From Pseudomonadota bacterium (GTDB lineage Bacteria; Pseudomonadota; Gammaproteobacteria; Burkholderiales; Rhodocyclaceae): DNA of 64,000 nucleotides. The stretch lies in the NCBI GenBank assembly GCA_018241665.1, contig JAFEDK010000006.1, positions 1-64,000 of the forward strand, given 5' to 3'. Below are positions 19,822-29,216 of this stretch, one piece after another. The stretch's first letter is position 1. Every line of letters starts with the position of its first letter. The notes beneath the pieces are model-generated. The model had not been told where the DNA came from. It saw only the letters and a list, made by a program, of their open reading frames with translations, and made no database searches. A program made the position numbers and the translations under genes.

Positions 19822-20751
19822 GTGAGCGCCTCTACGCCCGACCGCATCGTCATCGCCACCCGTGAAAGCCGCCTCGCCCTGTGGCAGGCCGAGCACGTCA
19901 AAGCCCGTCTCGAAGCCTTGTACCCGTCCTGCCGCGTCGAACTGCTGGGCATGACGACCCGTGGCGACCAGATCCTCGACCGCCCGTTGGCCAAGGTCGG
20001 CGGCAAGGGCCTGTTCGTGAAGGAGCTGGAAACCGCGCTCCTCGACCGGGCCGCCGACATTGCCGTGCACTCGATGAAGGATGTGCCGATGACCCTCGCG
20101 CCCGAGTTCGCGCTGGTGGCCATCGCCGACCGCGAAGTGCCGCTCGACGCCTTCGTGTCCAACAAGTACGAGAGTCTCGACGACATGCCGCCGGGCGCCG
20201 TGGTGGGCACCTCCAGCCTGCGCCGCGAATCCCAGATCCACGCCCAGTACCCGATGCTGGCGGTCACCAGCCTGCGCGGCAACCTTGACACCCGCCTGCG
20301 CAAGCTCGATGAAGGCCAGTACGACGCGATCATCCTCGCCGCTGCCGGCTTGACCCGCCTCGGCCTCGCCAGCCGCATCCGTGCCACGCTGCCGTCCCAT
20401 GTGTCGCTGCCGGCGGCCGGCCAGGGCGCGCTGGGCATCGAGGCGCTGGCCGACCGCCCCGAAGTGGCGGAGTGGATCGCTCCGCTGGCCAATCCCCATT
20501 CCGCGGCTTGCGTGCGCGCCGAACGGGCGACCTCGCGGGCGCTGGCCGGCAGCTGCGAAGTGCCGCTGGGCGCCTATGCCGAGGTGCAGGACGGCCAGTT
20601 GTGGCTGCGTGGCTTCGTCGCGCTGCCCGATGGTTCCCGTATCGCCCGCGCCGAGCGGCGCGGCCCCATCGACCAGCCGGAGGCCCTCGGCCTGGCGCTG
20701 GCCGAAGACCTGCGGGCCGATGGCGCCGACGAGATCCTCGCCGGCCTGTAG
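19822..20751 (+). CDS. hemC: hydroxymethylbilane synthase (porphobilinogen deaminase)
   Basis: A 309-aa enzyme that polymerises four porphobilinogens to hydroxymethylbilane on a covalent dipyrromethane cofactor. The cofactor cysteine is Cys245 in [11 protein letters not shown]. The N-terminal [12 protein letters not shown] and KGLFVKELE are typical. The start is taken as GTG 19822 ([13 protein letters not shown]); the frame is open further upstream, but those residues do not resemble the family. It is the first gene of hemC-hemD-hemX-hemY. Confidence 0.95.
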   Translation: MSASTPDRIVIATRESRLALWQAEHVKARLEALYPSCRVELLGMTTRGDQILDRPLAKVGGKGLFVKELETALLDRAADIAVHSMKDVPMTLAPEFALVAIADREVPLDAFVSNKYESLDDMPPGAVVGTSSLRRESQIHAQYPMLAVTSLRGNLDTRLRKLDEGQYDAIILAAAGLTRLGLASRIRATLPSHVSLPAAGQGALGIEALADRPEVAEWIAPLANPHSAACVRAERATSRALAGSCEVPLGAYAEVQDGQLWLRGFVALPDGSRIARAERRGPIDQPEALGLALAEDLRADGADEILAGL

Positions 20752-20761
20752 TCATTCGATC

Positions 20762-21562
20762 ATGGCCGTCGGCCAGCCGCCCCTAGCCGGGCGCTCCATC
20801 CTCATCACCCGTCCGGCAGGGCAGGCCGACAGCCTGTGCGCGGCGTTTGCCGCGCTGGGGGCCGAGCCCCTGCGCTTTCCGTTGCTGACCATCTCGCCGG
20901 TGGCCGATCCTGCGCCGCTGCAGGCCGCCGCCCGGCGCTTGGGCGACTTCGCGCTGGTCTTCTTCGTCAGTCCCAATGCGGTACATTTTTCCCTCGACGC
21001 GGTGCTGCCGGTGATCGGTGCATGGCCGGCCGGCGTAGCGGTGGCTACCGTCGGCAAGGGCAGCGAAGCGGCTCTGGCGGCGAGGGGTTTTACCGACGTG
21101 ATCGCCCCGACCGACGGCTTCGACAGCGAGGCCGTGCTGGCCCTGCCGGCTTTCCAGCCCGCAGCGGTGGCCGGCCGCCGGGTGCTGATCCTGCGTGGCG
21201 ACGGTGGGCGCGACCTGCTCGGCGACACGCTAAAGGCCCGCGGTGCGCTGGTCGAGTATTTGACCTGCTATCACCGCAGCGGCCCGGCGGACGATTTCTT
21301 GCCCATCGTTGCGCGTGCCCGTACCGGACGCCTTGACGCCCTGACGCTGACCAGCAGCGAGAGCGTCGGCCACCTGCGGGCGCTGCCGGAGAGCGCGACG
21401 CTGCTGGATATCCCTGTCTTCGTGCCTCATCCGCGGATCGCCACGGCGGCGCGGGATGCCGGCTTTTCCACGGTGATTGCCACCGGAGCGGGCGACCAGG
21501 GGCTCATCGACGGCCTCGTCGGCCATTTCTCCGACCGCAAACACACTACTTATCCGGGTTAA
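20762..21562 (+). CDS. hemD: uroporphyrinogen-III synthase
   Basis: A 266-aa two-lobed enzyme that closes and inverts ring D of hydroxymethylbilane. Sequence in this family is poorly conserved. The diagnostic pieces are the N-terminal ILITRPAGQADSL, FFVSPNAVHF (about 70-79), TVGKGSEAALAARG and the C-terminal LTSSESVGHL. ATG 20762 lies 10 bases after the hemC stop. The order hemC-hemD makes the call secure. Confidence 0.93.
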   Translation: MAVGQPPLAGRSILITRPAGQADSLCAAFAALGAEPLRFPLLTISPVADPAPLQAAARRLGDFALVFFVSPNAVHFSLDAVLPVIGAWPAGVAVATVGKGSEAALAARGFTDVIAPTDGFDSEAVLALPAFQPAAVAGRRVLILRGDGGRDLLGDTLKARGALVEYLTCYHRSGPADDFLPIVARARTGRLDALTLTSSESVGHLRALPESATLLDIPVFVPHPRIATAARDAGFSTVIATGAGDQGLIDGLVGHFSDRKHTTYPG

Positions 21563-21572
21563 ACTCGTTTTC

Positions 21573-22667
21573 ATGAGCAACGAAATTCCGAGCCTTCCCT
21601 CCATCGATGCCGCCCAGCCGGCGTCGCCGGCGCCCACTGCGCGGCGTGCTTCCACCCTCATCGTCGGCGTCGTGGCACTGGTCCTGCTGGGCTGGCAATG
21701 GGCTGATACCCGCACGCGGATTGCCGACCTGCAGGACGAATTGACGCGTCGTACCTCTGACGGCGACAACCTGGCCAAGGAAGGGCGAGTCCTCGCCAAG
21801 GAAGCCCAGGACCGCCTGCAGGAATTGCAGGGCAAGGTGGGCGCGCTGGAGGCGCGCCTGAACGACTCCCAGGGCCAGCAGGCGGCGCTGGAGGCCATGT
21901 ACCAGGATTTCTCCCGCACCCGCGACGACCGGGTGCTGGGCGAAGTGGACCAGGCCGTGGCGATCGCCGTGCAGCAGCTGCAACTGGCCGGCAACGTGCA
22001 GGCGGCGCTGTTCGCGCTGCAGACCGCCGACGCCCGCCTCGGCAACATCGACCGTCCCCAGTGGCTGCCGCTGCGCAAGGCCCTGGCCGGCGACATCGAA
22101 ACCCTCAAGGCCTTGCCGCAGGTGGATGCCGGCGGCATGGTCCTCAAGCTGGAAACCCTGATCGGTCGTCTCGACAACCTGCCGCTGGCCTTCGAGGCCA
22201 AACCCAAGGCTGACGAAGCAAAGGTCGACCGTGCCGAGATCAGCTGGCTGAAGGGGCTGTGGCTGGATTTCTGGGCCGAGTTCAGCCAGTTGGTCCGCAT
22301 CGAGCGCATGGACCGGCCGGATCCGGCCCTGCTGGCGCCGAGCAATGCGGTGTTCCTGCGTGAAAACCTCAAGCTGCGCCTGCTCAATGCGCGCCTGGCC
22401 CTGCTGTCGCGGGACGGCAATACCTTCCGCGAGGACGTGCGGCTGGCTGCCCAGTGGCTGGAGCGCTACTTTGACGCGCGCAATTCGGCGGTCCAGGCCG
22501 CCGCGCAGGATCTGGCCGAACTGCGCAAGGCGCCGATCGGGGTCGATCTGCCGACCCTGCAGGCCAGCCAGGCCGCCTTGCGCGGCCTGCTGGTGGTGCC
22601 CGAGAAGCGCGCCGAGGCGGCCCAGGCTGCGGCAGCCCATTCCGGCAAGCCGGCCAAGAAGAACTGA
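21573..22667 (+). CDS. hemX: HemX family membrane protein
   Basis: A 364-aa protein of the HemX family encoded behind hemD. A short N-terminal tail precedes one transmembrane helix (STLIVGVVALVLLGWQ, about 27-42). A coiled-coil stretch follows (about 45-115, rich in Leu/Glu/Gln), then a soluble helical periplasmic domain. Old annotations call it uroporphyrinogen methyltransferase, but no methyltransferase motif is visible. An alanine- and lysine-rich tail ends the protein. It is thought to help organise the haem pathway at the membrane, a role not proven. ATG 21573 is 10 bases after the hemD stop. Confidence 0.88.
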   Translation: MSNEIPSLPSIDAAQPASPAPTARRASTLIVGVVALVLLGWQWADTRTRIADLQDELTRRTSDGDNLAKEGRVLAKEAQDRLQELQGKVGALEARLNDSQGQQAALEAMYQDFSRTRDDRVLGEVDQAVAIAVQQLQLAGNVQAALFALQTADARLGNIDRPQWLPLRKALAGDIETLKALPQVDAGGMVLKLETLIGRLDNLPLAFEAKPKADEAKVDRAEISWLKGLWLDFWAEFSQLVRIERMDRPDPALLAPSNAVFLRENLKLRLLNARLALLSRDGNTFREDVRLAAQWLERYFDARNSAVQAAAQDLAELRKAPIGVDLPTLQASQAALRGLLVVPEKRAEAAQAAAAHSGKPAKKN

Positions 22668-22675
22668 GGTCGGCG

Positions 22676-23851
22676 ATGCGTGGATTGCTGTGGTTGCTCG
22701 GCCTGTTTGCCCTTGCCGCCGGTCTCGCGGTGGCCGGCCATTACAACGAAGGTTATGCACTGCTGGTGTGGCCGCCGTACCGGGTGCAGATCTCCCTAAA
22801 CCTGCTGATCCTGCTGCTGCTCGGTGGGTTCGGCATGCTCTACGGTGCGTCCCGGCTGGTCTCGCGGACGATGGCCCTGCCCGGCGCGGTGCAGCGTTTC
22901 CGGGCGCGGAAGAGCAAGGAGCGCGCATCCCAGGCGCTCTACGATGCGACCCGCCTGCGCATCGAAGGGCGCTTCGGCCAGTCCCTCAAGCAGGCGACCG
23001 CTGCCTACGAGGCCAGTGAATCGCCGGGCCTGGCTGCGCTGATGGCGGCGCGGGCGGCCCATTCGATGCGCGATGACGAGCGCTATCGCTACTGGCTCGC
23101 CAAGGCTGCGGAGCACGATGGCGAAGTCCGCGTCGCGCGCCTGATGACCGAAGCCGAGCTGGCGGTGGAAGGGCGCCGTTTCGACGAGGCGGCGGAGCGT
23201 ATCGCCGACCTGCAGGCCGGTGGCCAGCGCCACATCGCGGCGCTGCGCCTGGCGCTGCGCACGGCCCAGGCCGAGGGTAACTGGGTGGAGGCGGTGCGTC
23301 TGGTGCGCCAGCTGGTCAAGGTCAAGGCCCTGCGTCCGGACCAGGCCGAGCCGGTCAAGCGCCGCGCCCACCAGGAAGGACTGCGCCAGCGCGTCGGCGA
23401 TGCCCAGGCCCTGCTGGCCTATTGGCAGGGCGTGCCTAGGGATGAGCAGCGGGATGCGGCGGTGGTGACCGAGCTTGCCCGGGCACTGATCGCCGCCGGT
23501 GACAGCGACAATGCCCAGAAGGTCATCGAGGCCAGCCTGGCCGGCGAGTGGGATTCAACACTGGCCGGTGTGTATGGCCGTTGCGACGACGGCGACATCC
23601 GTGGCCGGCTGGTGAAGGCAGAGGAGTGGCTCAGGCAGCACCCGCGCGATCCGCAGTTGCTGCTGACCCTGGGCCGCCTGTGCGTGCAGTCCCAGTTGTG
23701 GGGGAAGGCCGAGAGCTACCTGGAGGCGGCGCTGGCCATCGCGCCCGGTTGGGAGGCCCACGTTGAGCTGGCCCACCTGGCCGAGCGCATCGAACGCACC
23801 GAAGACGCCAACCGGCATTACCGGGCCGCGGCGGAATTGTCGCGCCGCTGA
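22676..23851 (+). CDS. hemY: HemY, TPR-containing inner-membrane protein
   Basis: A 391-aa HemY N-terminal-family protein. Two membrane helices (LLWLLGLFALAAGLAVAG at 4-21; LNLLILLLLGGFGMLYGA about 41-58) are followed by TPR-like helical repeats, for example LAALMAARAAHSMRDD and the C-terminal DPQLLLTLGRLCVQSQLWGKAESYLE. The N-terminal segment contains the family GHYNEGYALLVWPPYRV. This is the proteobacterial HemY, not the Gram-positive protoporphyrinogen oxidase of the same name. It starts eight bases after hemX. The operon ends here, followed by a REPIN-like element. Confidence 0.9.
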   Translation: MRGLLWLLGLFALAAGLAVAGHYNEGYALLVWPPYRVQISLNLLILLLLGGFGMLYGASRLVSRTMALPGAVQRFRARKSKERASQALYDATRLRIEGRFGQSLKQATAAYEASESPGLAALMAARAAHSMRDDERYRYWLAKAAEHDGEVRVARLMTEAELAVEGRRFDEAAERIADLQAGGQRHIAALRLALRTAQAEGNWVEAVRLVRQLVKVKALRPDQAEPVKRRAHQEGLRQRVGDAQALLAYWQGVPRDEQRDAAVVTELARALIAAGDSDNAQKVIEASLAGEWDSTLAGVYGRCDDGDIRGRLVKAEEWLRQHPRDPQLLLTLGRLCVQSQLWGKAESYLEAALAIAPGWEAHVELAHLAERIERTEDANRHYRAAAELSRR

Positions 23852-23919
23852 AGAAGGTGTCGGTGGGCTGGACTGATGCCGGCCCACGTCTCGTGTCGTG
23901 CGCTGGACGTAGGCATTCC

Positions 23920-23986
23920 GTGAGGGCGAATTCATTCGCCCTCCGTCGCCGGAACAAAACCCTCGGGTGAATGAGTTCGCCCCCAC
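23920..23986. repeat. REPIN-like element, copy 2 (67 bp)
   Basis: Left arm 23920-23941 has head GTGA, then the GGGCGAAT-TC-ATTCGCCC hairpin. Right arm 23965-23986 is inverted with two changes (GGGTGAAT, GAGTTC). The spacer is 23 bp and starts TCCGTCG as in the element at 60100. It lies 68 bases after the hemY stop, upstream of the ahpC control region. Confidence 0.85.
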
Positions 23987-24098
23987 GGGGTATTCACCCC
24001 GCGTGCGGCGAACTTGTCAGTCGCATGGCCTTTCAAATCTCCCAAATACCGTTAGAATTTTCGCGCTGGCTCGTCGGCATCTTGGCGCGCCGTGCTTG

Positions 24099-24135
24099 AT
24101 AGCTTTTTTCAATTTGGATTATTTCTCTAATCAAT
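24099..24135. promoter_or_regulatory. OxyR-type binding site upstream of ahpC
   Basis: Four tetranucleotides recur at exact 11-bp steps: ATAG (24099), CAAT (24110), ATTT (24121) and CAAT (24132), each separated by 7 bp. This matches the OxyR tetramer consensus layout ATAG-N7-CTAT-N7-ATAG-N7-CTAT with good but imperfect bases. It abuts the -35 element, the position expected for OxyR activation. Confidence 0.65.
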
Positions 24136-24165
24136 TTGAGCGATAGGTCTCTCTCGGCCTATCAT
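24136..24165 (+). promoter_or_regulatory. ahpC promoter
   Basis: The -35 is TTGAGC (24136-24141) and the -10 is TATCAT (24160-24165), with an 18-bp spacer. Transcription would start near 24172, leaving about 33 bases before ATG 24205 with its GAAGGA ribosome binding site. The imperfect -35 and long spacer fit an activator-dependent promoter. Confidence 0.55.
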
Positions 24166-24204
24166 GTGCTCTCCAAATTTCATCCACCCGTGAAGGAAAC
24201 AGCT

Positions 24205-24768
24205 ATGTCCCTGATCAATACCGAAATCAAGCCGTTCAAGGCTACCGCTTTCAGCAATGGCAAGTTTGTTCCGGTTTCTGACGCCGACCTGAAGGGCAAG
24301 TGGTCCGTCGTTTTCTTCTACCCCGCTGACTTCACCTTTGTCTGCCCGACCGAACTGGGCGACCTGGCTGACGTCTACCCCGAATTCCAGAAGCTGGGCG
24401 TCGAGGTGTACTCCGTCTCCACCGACACCCACTTCACCCACAAGGCGTGGGCCGACGCTTCCGAAACCATCAAGAAGATCAAGTACCCGATGATCGGCGA
24501 TCCGACCGGCGCCATCACCCGTGGTTTCGACGTGATGATCGAGGAAGAGGGCCTGGCCCTGCGCGGCACCTTCGTGATCAACCCGGAAGGCGTGATCAAG
24601 GTCGCCGAGATTCACGACCTGGGCATCGGCCGTGACGCCAGGGAGTTGCTGCGCAAGGTGCAGGCTGCCCAGTACGTGGCTTCCCACCCGGGTGAAGTGT
24701 GCCCCGCCAAGTGGACCCCGGGCGAAGCGACCCTGTCCCCGTCCCTGGACCTGGTCGGCAAGATCTAA
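24205..24768 (+). CDS. ahpC: alkyl hydroperoxide reductase subunit C (2-Cys peroxiredoxin)
   Basis: A 187-aa typical 2-Cys peroxiredoxin, the same length as E. coli AhpC. Peroxidatic Cys47 lies in FTFVCPTE and resolving Cys166 in GEVCPAKW. It reduces hydrogen peroxide and alkyl hydroperoxides. ATG 24205 follows GAAGGA with good spacing, and the longer frame upstream is rejected. The usual reductase gene ahpF is not adjacent, so AhpC may be recycled by another thiol system. An OxyR-type site and promoter lie directly upstream, and a GC-rich hairpin downstream makes it monocistronic. Confidence 0.96.
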   Translation: MSLINTEIKPFKATAFSNGKFVPVSDADLKGKWSVVFFYPADFTFVCPTELGDLADVYPEFQKLGVEVYSVSTDTHFTHKAWADASETIKKIKYPMIGDPTGAITRGFDVMIEEEGLALRGTFVINPEGVIKVAEIHDLGIGRDARELLRKVQAAQYVASHPGEVCPAKWTPGEATLSPSLDLVGKI

Positions 24769-24800
24769 TCAGCCGTCAGCCAGTTTAGGCGAGCTGTTCC

Positions 24801-24842
24801 GCAACGCCCGGAGCGTCCTCAGGACGCCCCGGGCGTTGTTGC
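24801..24842 (+). terminator. terminator after ahpC
   Basis: A long hairpin: GCAACGCCCGG with AGCGTCCT folds onto AGGACGCC and CCGGGCGTTGTTGC, with one bulge near 24811 and a minimal loop at 24820. It is followed by ATTTG rather than a long T-run. It starts about 30 bases after the ahpC stop. Confidence 0.6.
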
Positions 24843-24902
24843 ATTTGAACGCCGGAAAGGCTTTGCAAGGGGCGGGTGAGAGAGGCTGGTGAAGGAGGGA
24901 TT

Positions 24903-24969
24903 GTGGTGGCGAATTCATTCGCCCTCGATCGCTTGAGTCGGCTCCGCGGGCGAATGAATTCGCCCCCAC
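24903..24969. repeat. REPIN-like element, copy 3 (67 bp)
   Basis: Left arm 24903-24924 (head GTGG with a T in the G-run) and right arm 24948-24969 are inverted copies, with a 23-bp spacer ending CTCCGC as in the copy at 11772. It lies between ahpC and the convergent hemF. Confidence 0.85.
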
Positions 24970-24994
24970 AGAGTCATCTCCCACAGAGTCATCC
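24965..24994. repeat. 15-bp tandem duplication at the edge of REPIN copy 3
   Basis: CCCACAGAGTCATCT (24965-24979) is followed directly by CCCACAGAGTCATCC (24980-24994). The first unit begins inside the last five bases of the REPIN right arm, so the duplication includes the element's CCCAC end. It is probably a slippage or insertion-associated duplication. Confidence 0.6.
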
Positions 24995-25046
24995 CCCAGG
25001 GAGCCCTCCACGGAACCCCGTGGGGAGAGAGGCTGCCGGAGGGCTG

Positions 25047-25955
25047 TCAGGCCCAGTCGCGGGGCACGAGGAATTCCGTGTACAGCCTTTCCTCTGCGCT
25101 GCCTGCTTCCGGGTGCCAGTCGTAGCGCCACTTCACGATCGGCGGCATGGACATCAGGATGGACTCGGTGCGGCCGCCGGACTGCAGGCCGAACAGGGTG
25201 CCCCGGTCGAAGACCAGGTTGAACTCCACGTAGCGTCCGCGGCGGTAGGCCTGAAAATCCCGTTCCCGCTCGCCGTAGGGCGTGTCGCGGCGGCGTTCGA
25301 CGACCGGCAGGTAAGCCGGCAGGAAAGCGTCGCCGACGCTGCGGGTCATCGCGAAGGCAGCATCGAAATCAACCTTGCCGTCGGCACCGTGGTCGTCGAA
25401 GAACAGGCCACCGACGCCGCGCGGCTCATTGCGGTGCTTCAGGAAGAAGTAGCGGTCGCACCAGTCCTTCAGGCGCTGGTACTCAGCCTCGCCCCACGGC
25501 AGTACGGCGGCCTTGCAGGTGGCGTGGAAGTGGCGGACGTCTTCCTCGAAGGGGTAATAGGGCGTCAAATCCATGCCGCCGCCGAACCACCACACGTCGT
25601 CCTTGCCCGGTGCAGAGGCGATGAAGAAGCGCACGTTCATGTGTACCGTCGGGCAATACGGGTTGCGCGGATGCAGGACCAGGGACACGCCCATCGCCTC
25701 GTAGCTGCGGCCGGCCAGTTCCGGACGCGCGGCGGTGGCGGACGGGGGCAGGCCTTCGCCCATCACGTGGGAGAAATTGCAGCCGCCGCGCTCGAAGAAA
25801 TTGCCCTCTTCGATCAGGCGGGTGAGGCCGCCACCACCGGCCGGGCGCTCCCAGCTGTCGGTGACGAAGGGCTTGCCGTCGAAGCTTTCGAGGGCGCTGA
25901 CGATGCGTGCCTGCAGGTCGAGGAGGTAGGCCTTGACGGCGTTGCGGTCGGGCAT
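25047..25955 (-). CDS. hemF: oxygen-dependent coproporphyrinogen III oxidase
   Basis: A 302-aa enzyme that decarboxylates coproporphyrinogen III to protoporphyrinogen IX using oxygen. Family segments: [45 protein letters not shown] and the [19 protein letters not shown] signature. ATG 25955 ([10 protein letters not shown]) is chosen because GGAAAG lies six bases upstream and the length matches E. coli HemF (299). A terminator separates it from purD upstream, so it is transcribed alone. Confidence 0.96.
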   Translation of the reverse strand: MPDRNAVKAYLLDLQARIVSALESFDGKPFVTDSWERPAGGGGLTRLIEEGNFFERGGCNFSHVMGEGLPPSATAARPELAGRSYEAMGVSLVLHPRNPYCPTVHMNVRFFIASAPGKDDVWWFGGGMDLTPYYPFEEDVRHFHATCKAAVLPWGEAEYQRLKDWCDRYFFLKHRNEPRGVGGLFFDDHGADGKVDFDAAFAMTRSVGDAFLPAYLPVVERRRDTPYGERERDFQAYRRGRYVEFNLVFDRGTLFGLQSGGRTESILMSMPPIVKWRYDWHPEAGSAEERLYTEFLVPRDWA

Positions 25956-25975
25956 GGGCGTCTTTCCGATGAACA

Positions 25976-26004
25976 ATAAAAAGGCCGGCTACAAAGAGCC
26001 GGCC
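25976..26004 (-). terminator. intrinsic terminator after purD
   Basis: Read on the minus strand, GGCCGGCT pairs with AGCCGGCC across a 6-nt loop (plus-strand arms 25983-25990 and 25997-26004) and runs into TTTTTATTG. It is a classic intrinsic terminator between purD and hemF. Confidence 0.85.
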
Positions 26005-26037
26005 AGGATCAGCAGGGGCCGGTGACGGCGCCCAGTG

Positions 26038-27327
26038 TCAGATCTTGCGCGCCACGGCGCGGTAGCCGATGTCGCGGCGGCACTGCATGCCGTCGAACTG
26101 GATCTGATCCACCTGTTCGTAGGCGAGCTTCTGGGCGCTCTTCACGTTGTCGCCAAGGGCGGTGACGCACAGTACGCGGCCACCGCTGGTGCGCACTTCG
26201 CCGTCCACTTCGGTGGTGCCGGCGTGGAAGACGTGCACATCGTCTGAGACAGCGCTGTTCAGGCCGCGGATCGCATCGCCCTTGCGCGGGCTGTCCGGGT
26301 AACCGGCGGCGGCCATCACCACGCCCAGCGCGAAGCGGCGGTCCCATTCGGCTTCGATCTTGTCGAGCTTGCCGGCGATGGCGGCCTCGACCAGATCAAC
26401 CAGGTCGGACTTGAGGCGCATCATGATCGGCTGGGTTTCCGGGTCGCCCATGCGGCAGTTGAATTCGACCACGCGGGGGGCGCCCTTGCCGTCGATCATC
26501 AGGCCGGCGTAAAGGAAGCCGGTGTAGGGCAGGCCGTCGGCAGCCATGCCGGCCAGCGTCGGATTGATGATCTCGCGCATCACGCGGGCGTGCACCTCGG
26601 GGGTGACCACCGGCGCCGGCGAATAGGCGCCCATGCCGCCGGTGTTGGGGCCGAGGTCGGCGTCCTTGAGGCGCTTGTGGTCCTGGGAGGTGGCCAGCGG
26701 CAGTGCATGGCGGCCGTCGGCCATCACGATGAAGCTGGCTTCCTCGCCGTCCATGAACTCCTCGATGACCACCCGCGGGCCACGCTCGTCGTACTGCACG
26801 CCGAGCGTGTTGTGGGTGAGCATCGCGTCGATGGCCTGGTGGGCTTCGTCGAGGGTCATTGCCACCACCACGCCCTTGCCGGCCGCCAGGCCGTCGGCCT
26901 TGATGACGATCGGTGCGCCTTCCGCGTCCACGTAGGCATGGGCCTCGGCGGAGTCGGAGAAGGTGCGGTACTTGGCGGTCGGGATGTTGTGGCGGATCAG
27001 GAACTGCTTGGCGAAGTCCTTCGAGCTCTCCAGCTGGGCGGCCAGCTTGGTGGGCCCGAAGATCGGCAGGCCGGCGGCGCGGAAGGCGTCGACGACGCCG
27101 GCGGCCAGCGGTGCCTCGGGGCCGACCACCGTCAGGGCGATCTGCTCCTGGCGGACGAATTCGACCAGTTCGGGGATCGCCGTGACCGCCACGTTTTCCA
27201 CGCCCGGCTCACGGGCGGTGCCGGGGTTGCCGGGGGCGACGAAGACTTTCTGGATGCGCGGCGAGCGCGACAGCCTCCAGGCCAGTGCGTGTTCGCGACC
27301 GCCGGAGCCGATGACGAGGATCTTCAT
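26038..27327 (-). CDS. purD: phosphoribosylamine-glycine ligase (GAR synthetase)
   Basis: A 429-aa ATP-grasp enzyme joining phosphoribosylamine and glycine, the second step of purine synthesis. It begins KILVIGSGGREHALAWRLS. The ATP-grasp domain (about 105-310) includes PIVIKADGLAAGKGVVVA, and VVEFNCRMGDPETQ supplies the metal-binding Glu/Asn. It starts 14 bases after the purH stop and is the last gene of dusB-fis-purH-purD on this strand, ending at an intrinsic terminator. Confidence 0.96.
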   Translation of the reverse strand: MKILVIGSGGREHALAWRLSRSPRIQKVFVAPGNPGTAREPGVENVAVTAIPELVEFVRQEQIALTVVGPEAPLAAGVVDAFRAAGLPIFGPTKLAAQLESSKDFAKQFLIRHNIPTAKYRTFSDSAEAHAYVDAEGAPIVIKADGLAAGKGVVVAMTLDEAHQAIDAMLTHNTLGVQYDERGPRVVIEEFMDGEEASFIVMADGRHALPLATSQDHKRLKDADLGPNTGGMGAYSPAPVVTPEVHARVMREIINPTLAGMAADGLPYTGFLYAGLMIDGKGAPRVVEFNCRMGDPETQPIMMRLKSDLVDLVEAAIAGKLDKIEAEWDRRFALGVVMAAAGYPDSPRKGDAIRGLNSAVSDDVHVFHAGTTEVDGEVRTSGGRVLCVTALGDNVKSAQKLAYEQVDQIQFDGMQCRRDIGYRAVARKI

Positions 27328-27341
27328 GGACGGGCCCCGGA

Positions 27342-28910
27342 TCAGTGACGGAAGTGGCGGAAGCCGGTGAGGACCATCGCGATGCCCTGCTCGTCGGCAG
27401 CGGCGATCACTTCGGCGTCGCGCACCGAGCCACCCGGCTGGATGACGGCGGTGGCGCCGGCCTGGGCCAGCACGTCGAGGCCGTCACGGAACGGGAAGAA
27501 GGCGTCGGACGCGACCACGCAGCCGGGGATCACCAGGCCGGCATTCTCGGCCTTGATCTTGGCGATGCGGGCGGAGTCCACACGGCTCATCTGGCCGGCG
27601 CCGACGCCGATGGTCATGCCGTCCTTGCAGTAGACGATGGCGTTGGACTTGACGTACTTGGCGACGCGCCAGGCGAACAGCAGGTCGCCGAGTTCCTGCT
27701 CGGTCGGCGCACGCTTGGTGACGACCTTCAGATCGGCAGCGGTGATCGGCGCGAAGTCGGCGCTCTGCACCAGCAGGCCGCCGCCGACGCGCTTGTAGTC
27801 GGGCTGCTTGACCAGGCCCAGCGGCACGATCAGCACGCGCACGTTCTGCTTGGCCTTCAGCAGTTCGAGGGCTTCGTCGGTGTAGGCAGGGGCGATCAGC
27901 ACTTCCAGGAACTGGGCGCTGACGGCTTCGGCCGCCGCTTTGTCCACCGTGGTGTTGAAGGCGATGATGCCGCCGAAGGCGGACGTCGGATCGGTGGAGA
28001 AGGCCTTCTTGTAGGCTTCCAGCGGGCTGGCTGCAACGGCCACGCCGCAGGGATTGGCGTGCTTGACGATGACGCAGGCGATGCTGTCGAAGGCCTTCAC
28101 GCATTCCCACGCGGCGTCGGAGTCAGCGATGTTGTTGTAGGACAGCTCCTTGCCCTGCACCTGGGTGTAGGCGGCGATGGCACCAGCGGGGGCTTCGGAC
28201 TCCTTGTAGAAGGCGGCGCTCTGGTGGGGGTTCTCGCCGTAGCGGAGATCCTGCACCTTGTCGAAGGCCAGCTGGAAGCGCTCCGGATAGGCCTTCTTGG
28301 AGCCGTCGTCGGCCAGTGCGGTCAGGTGGTTGGAAATCGCGCTGTCGTAGCGGGCGGTGTGGGTGAAGGCCTTGCGGGCCAGGTCGAAGCGGGTCTTGTA
28401 GGACAGCGCGCCGGCGTTGCCCTTCAGCTCGGCGACGATGGCCGCGTAGTCTTCCGGATCGGTCACGATGCCGACGCCGCCGGCTTCATTGCCGTGGTTC
28501 TTGGCCGCCGCGCGGACCATCGTCGGGCCGCCGATGTCGATGTTCTCGATGGCGTCTTCCAGCGTGCAGTCGGGCTTCGCGATGGTAGCCTGGAACGGGT
28601 AGAGGTTCACCACCACCAGGTCGATGCGCGGAATGCTGTGCTCTTCCAGCTTGGCCAGGTGCTCGGGCAGGTCGCGACGGGCCAGGATGCCACCGTGGAC
28701 CTTGGGGTGCAGCGTCTTCACGCGGCCGTCGAGCATCTCGGGGAAACCAGTGTAGTCGGACACGTCGGTGACCGGCAGGCCGGCATCGCGCAGGGACTTG
28801 GCGGTACCGCCGGTGGACAGCAGGGCGATGCCGAGAGCGGACAGTTCGCGGGCGAATTCGATCACGCCGGTCTTGTCGGAGACGCTGAGCAGGGCTTGGG
28901 TGACTTTCAT
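27342..28910 (-). CDS. purH: bifunctional AICAR transformylase / IMP cyclohydrolase
   Basis: A 522-aa bifunctional enzyme for the last two steps of IMP synthesis. The N-terminal cyclohydrolase domain (about 1-195) has [20 protein letters not shown] and [14 protein letters not shown]. The C-terminal transformylase has [22 protein letters not shown] and [15 protein letters not shown]-rich hairpin (GCCGCGG/CCGCGGC, 28927-28945) lies in the 66-bp leader between fis and purH and could affect expression. The leader AGAGAAAC provides only a modest ribosome binding site. Confidence 0.97.
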   Translation of the reverse strand: MKVTQALLSVSDKTGVIEFARELSALGIALLSTGGTAKSLRDAGLPVTDVSDYTGFPEMLDGRVKTLHPKVHGGILARRDLPEHLAKLEEHSIPRIDLVVVNLYPFQATIAKPDCTLEDAIENIDIGGPTMVRAAAKNHGNEAGGVGIVTDPEDYAAIVAELKGNAGALSYKTRFDLARKAFTHTARYDSAISNHLTALADDGSKKAYPERFQLAFDKVQDLRYGENPHQSAAFYKESEAPAGAIAAYTQVQGKELSYNNIADSDAAWECVKAFDSIACVIVKHANPCGVAVAASPLEAYKKAFSTDPTSAFGGIIAFNTTVDKAAAEAVSAQFLEVLIAPAYTDEALELLKAKQNVRVLIVPLGLVKQPDYKRVGGGLLVQSADFAPITAADLKVVTKRAPTEQELGDLLFAWRVAKYVKSNAIVYCKDGMTIGVGAGQMSRVDSARIAKIKAENAGLVIPGCVVASDAFFPFRDGLDVLAQAGATAVIQPGGSVRDAEVIAAADEQGIAMVLTGFRHFRH

Positions 28911-28976
28911 GGTGTTTCTCTGGAAGGCCGCGGGGATGCCGCGGCGGTCAATGGAGGAAAACGGGGAGGGCGCCGC

Positions 28977-29216
28977 TCAGAGCAGTTCGTGCTCGGAGAG
29001 CTTGCGGCGCAGGGTGTTGCGGTTGATGCCGAGCATCTCGGCGCACAGGGTCTGGTTGCCGCCGGCCTGCTTGAGGACGAACTCGAGCATCGGGCGTTCG
29101 ACGTTCTTGATCACCATGTTGTACAGGGCATTCGGCTTCTCGCCGTCGAGGTCGCGGAAGTAGGTGTCCAGCGCCCGGCAGACGGATTCGGCAATCTCAT
29201 TGCTGGTACTGCTCAT
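28977..29216 (-). CDS. fis: nucleoid protein Fis
   Basis: A 79-aa Fis-family DNA-binding protein. The C-terminal helix-turn-helix NQTLCAEMLGINRNTLRRKLSEHEL is unmistakable, preceded by the dimer helices (ALYNMVIKNVERPMLEFVLKQAGG). It is somewhat shorter at the N-terminus than E. coli Fis (98 aa), as in other Betaproteobacteria. The start 29216 overlaps the dusB stop by four bases (ATGA), the conserved dusB-fis operon. Confidence 0.95.
   Translation of the reverse strand: MSSTSNEIAESVCRALDTYFRDLDGEKPNALYNMVIKNVERPMLEFVLKQAGGNQTLCAEMLGINRNTLRRKLSEHELL

Noticed and set aside
16907-19825. A 972-aa open frame antisense to ppc
   Set aside because: It is a GC-rich shadow frame: its residues are Gly/Ala/Val/Gln-rich with no motif, whereas the opposite strand encodes a complete PEP carboxylase.
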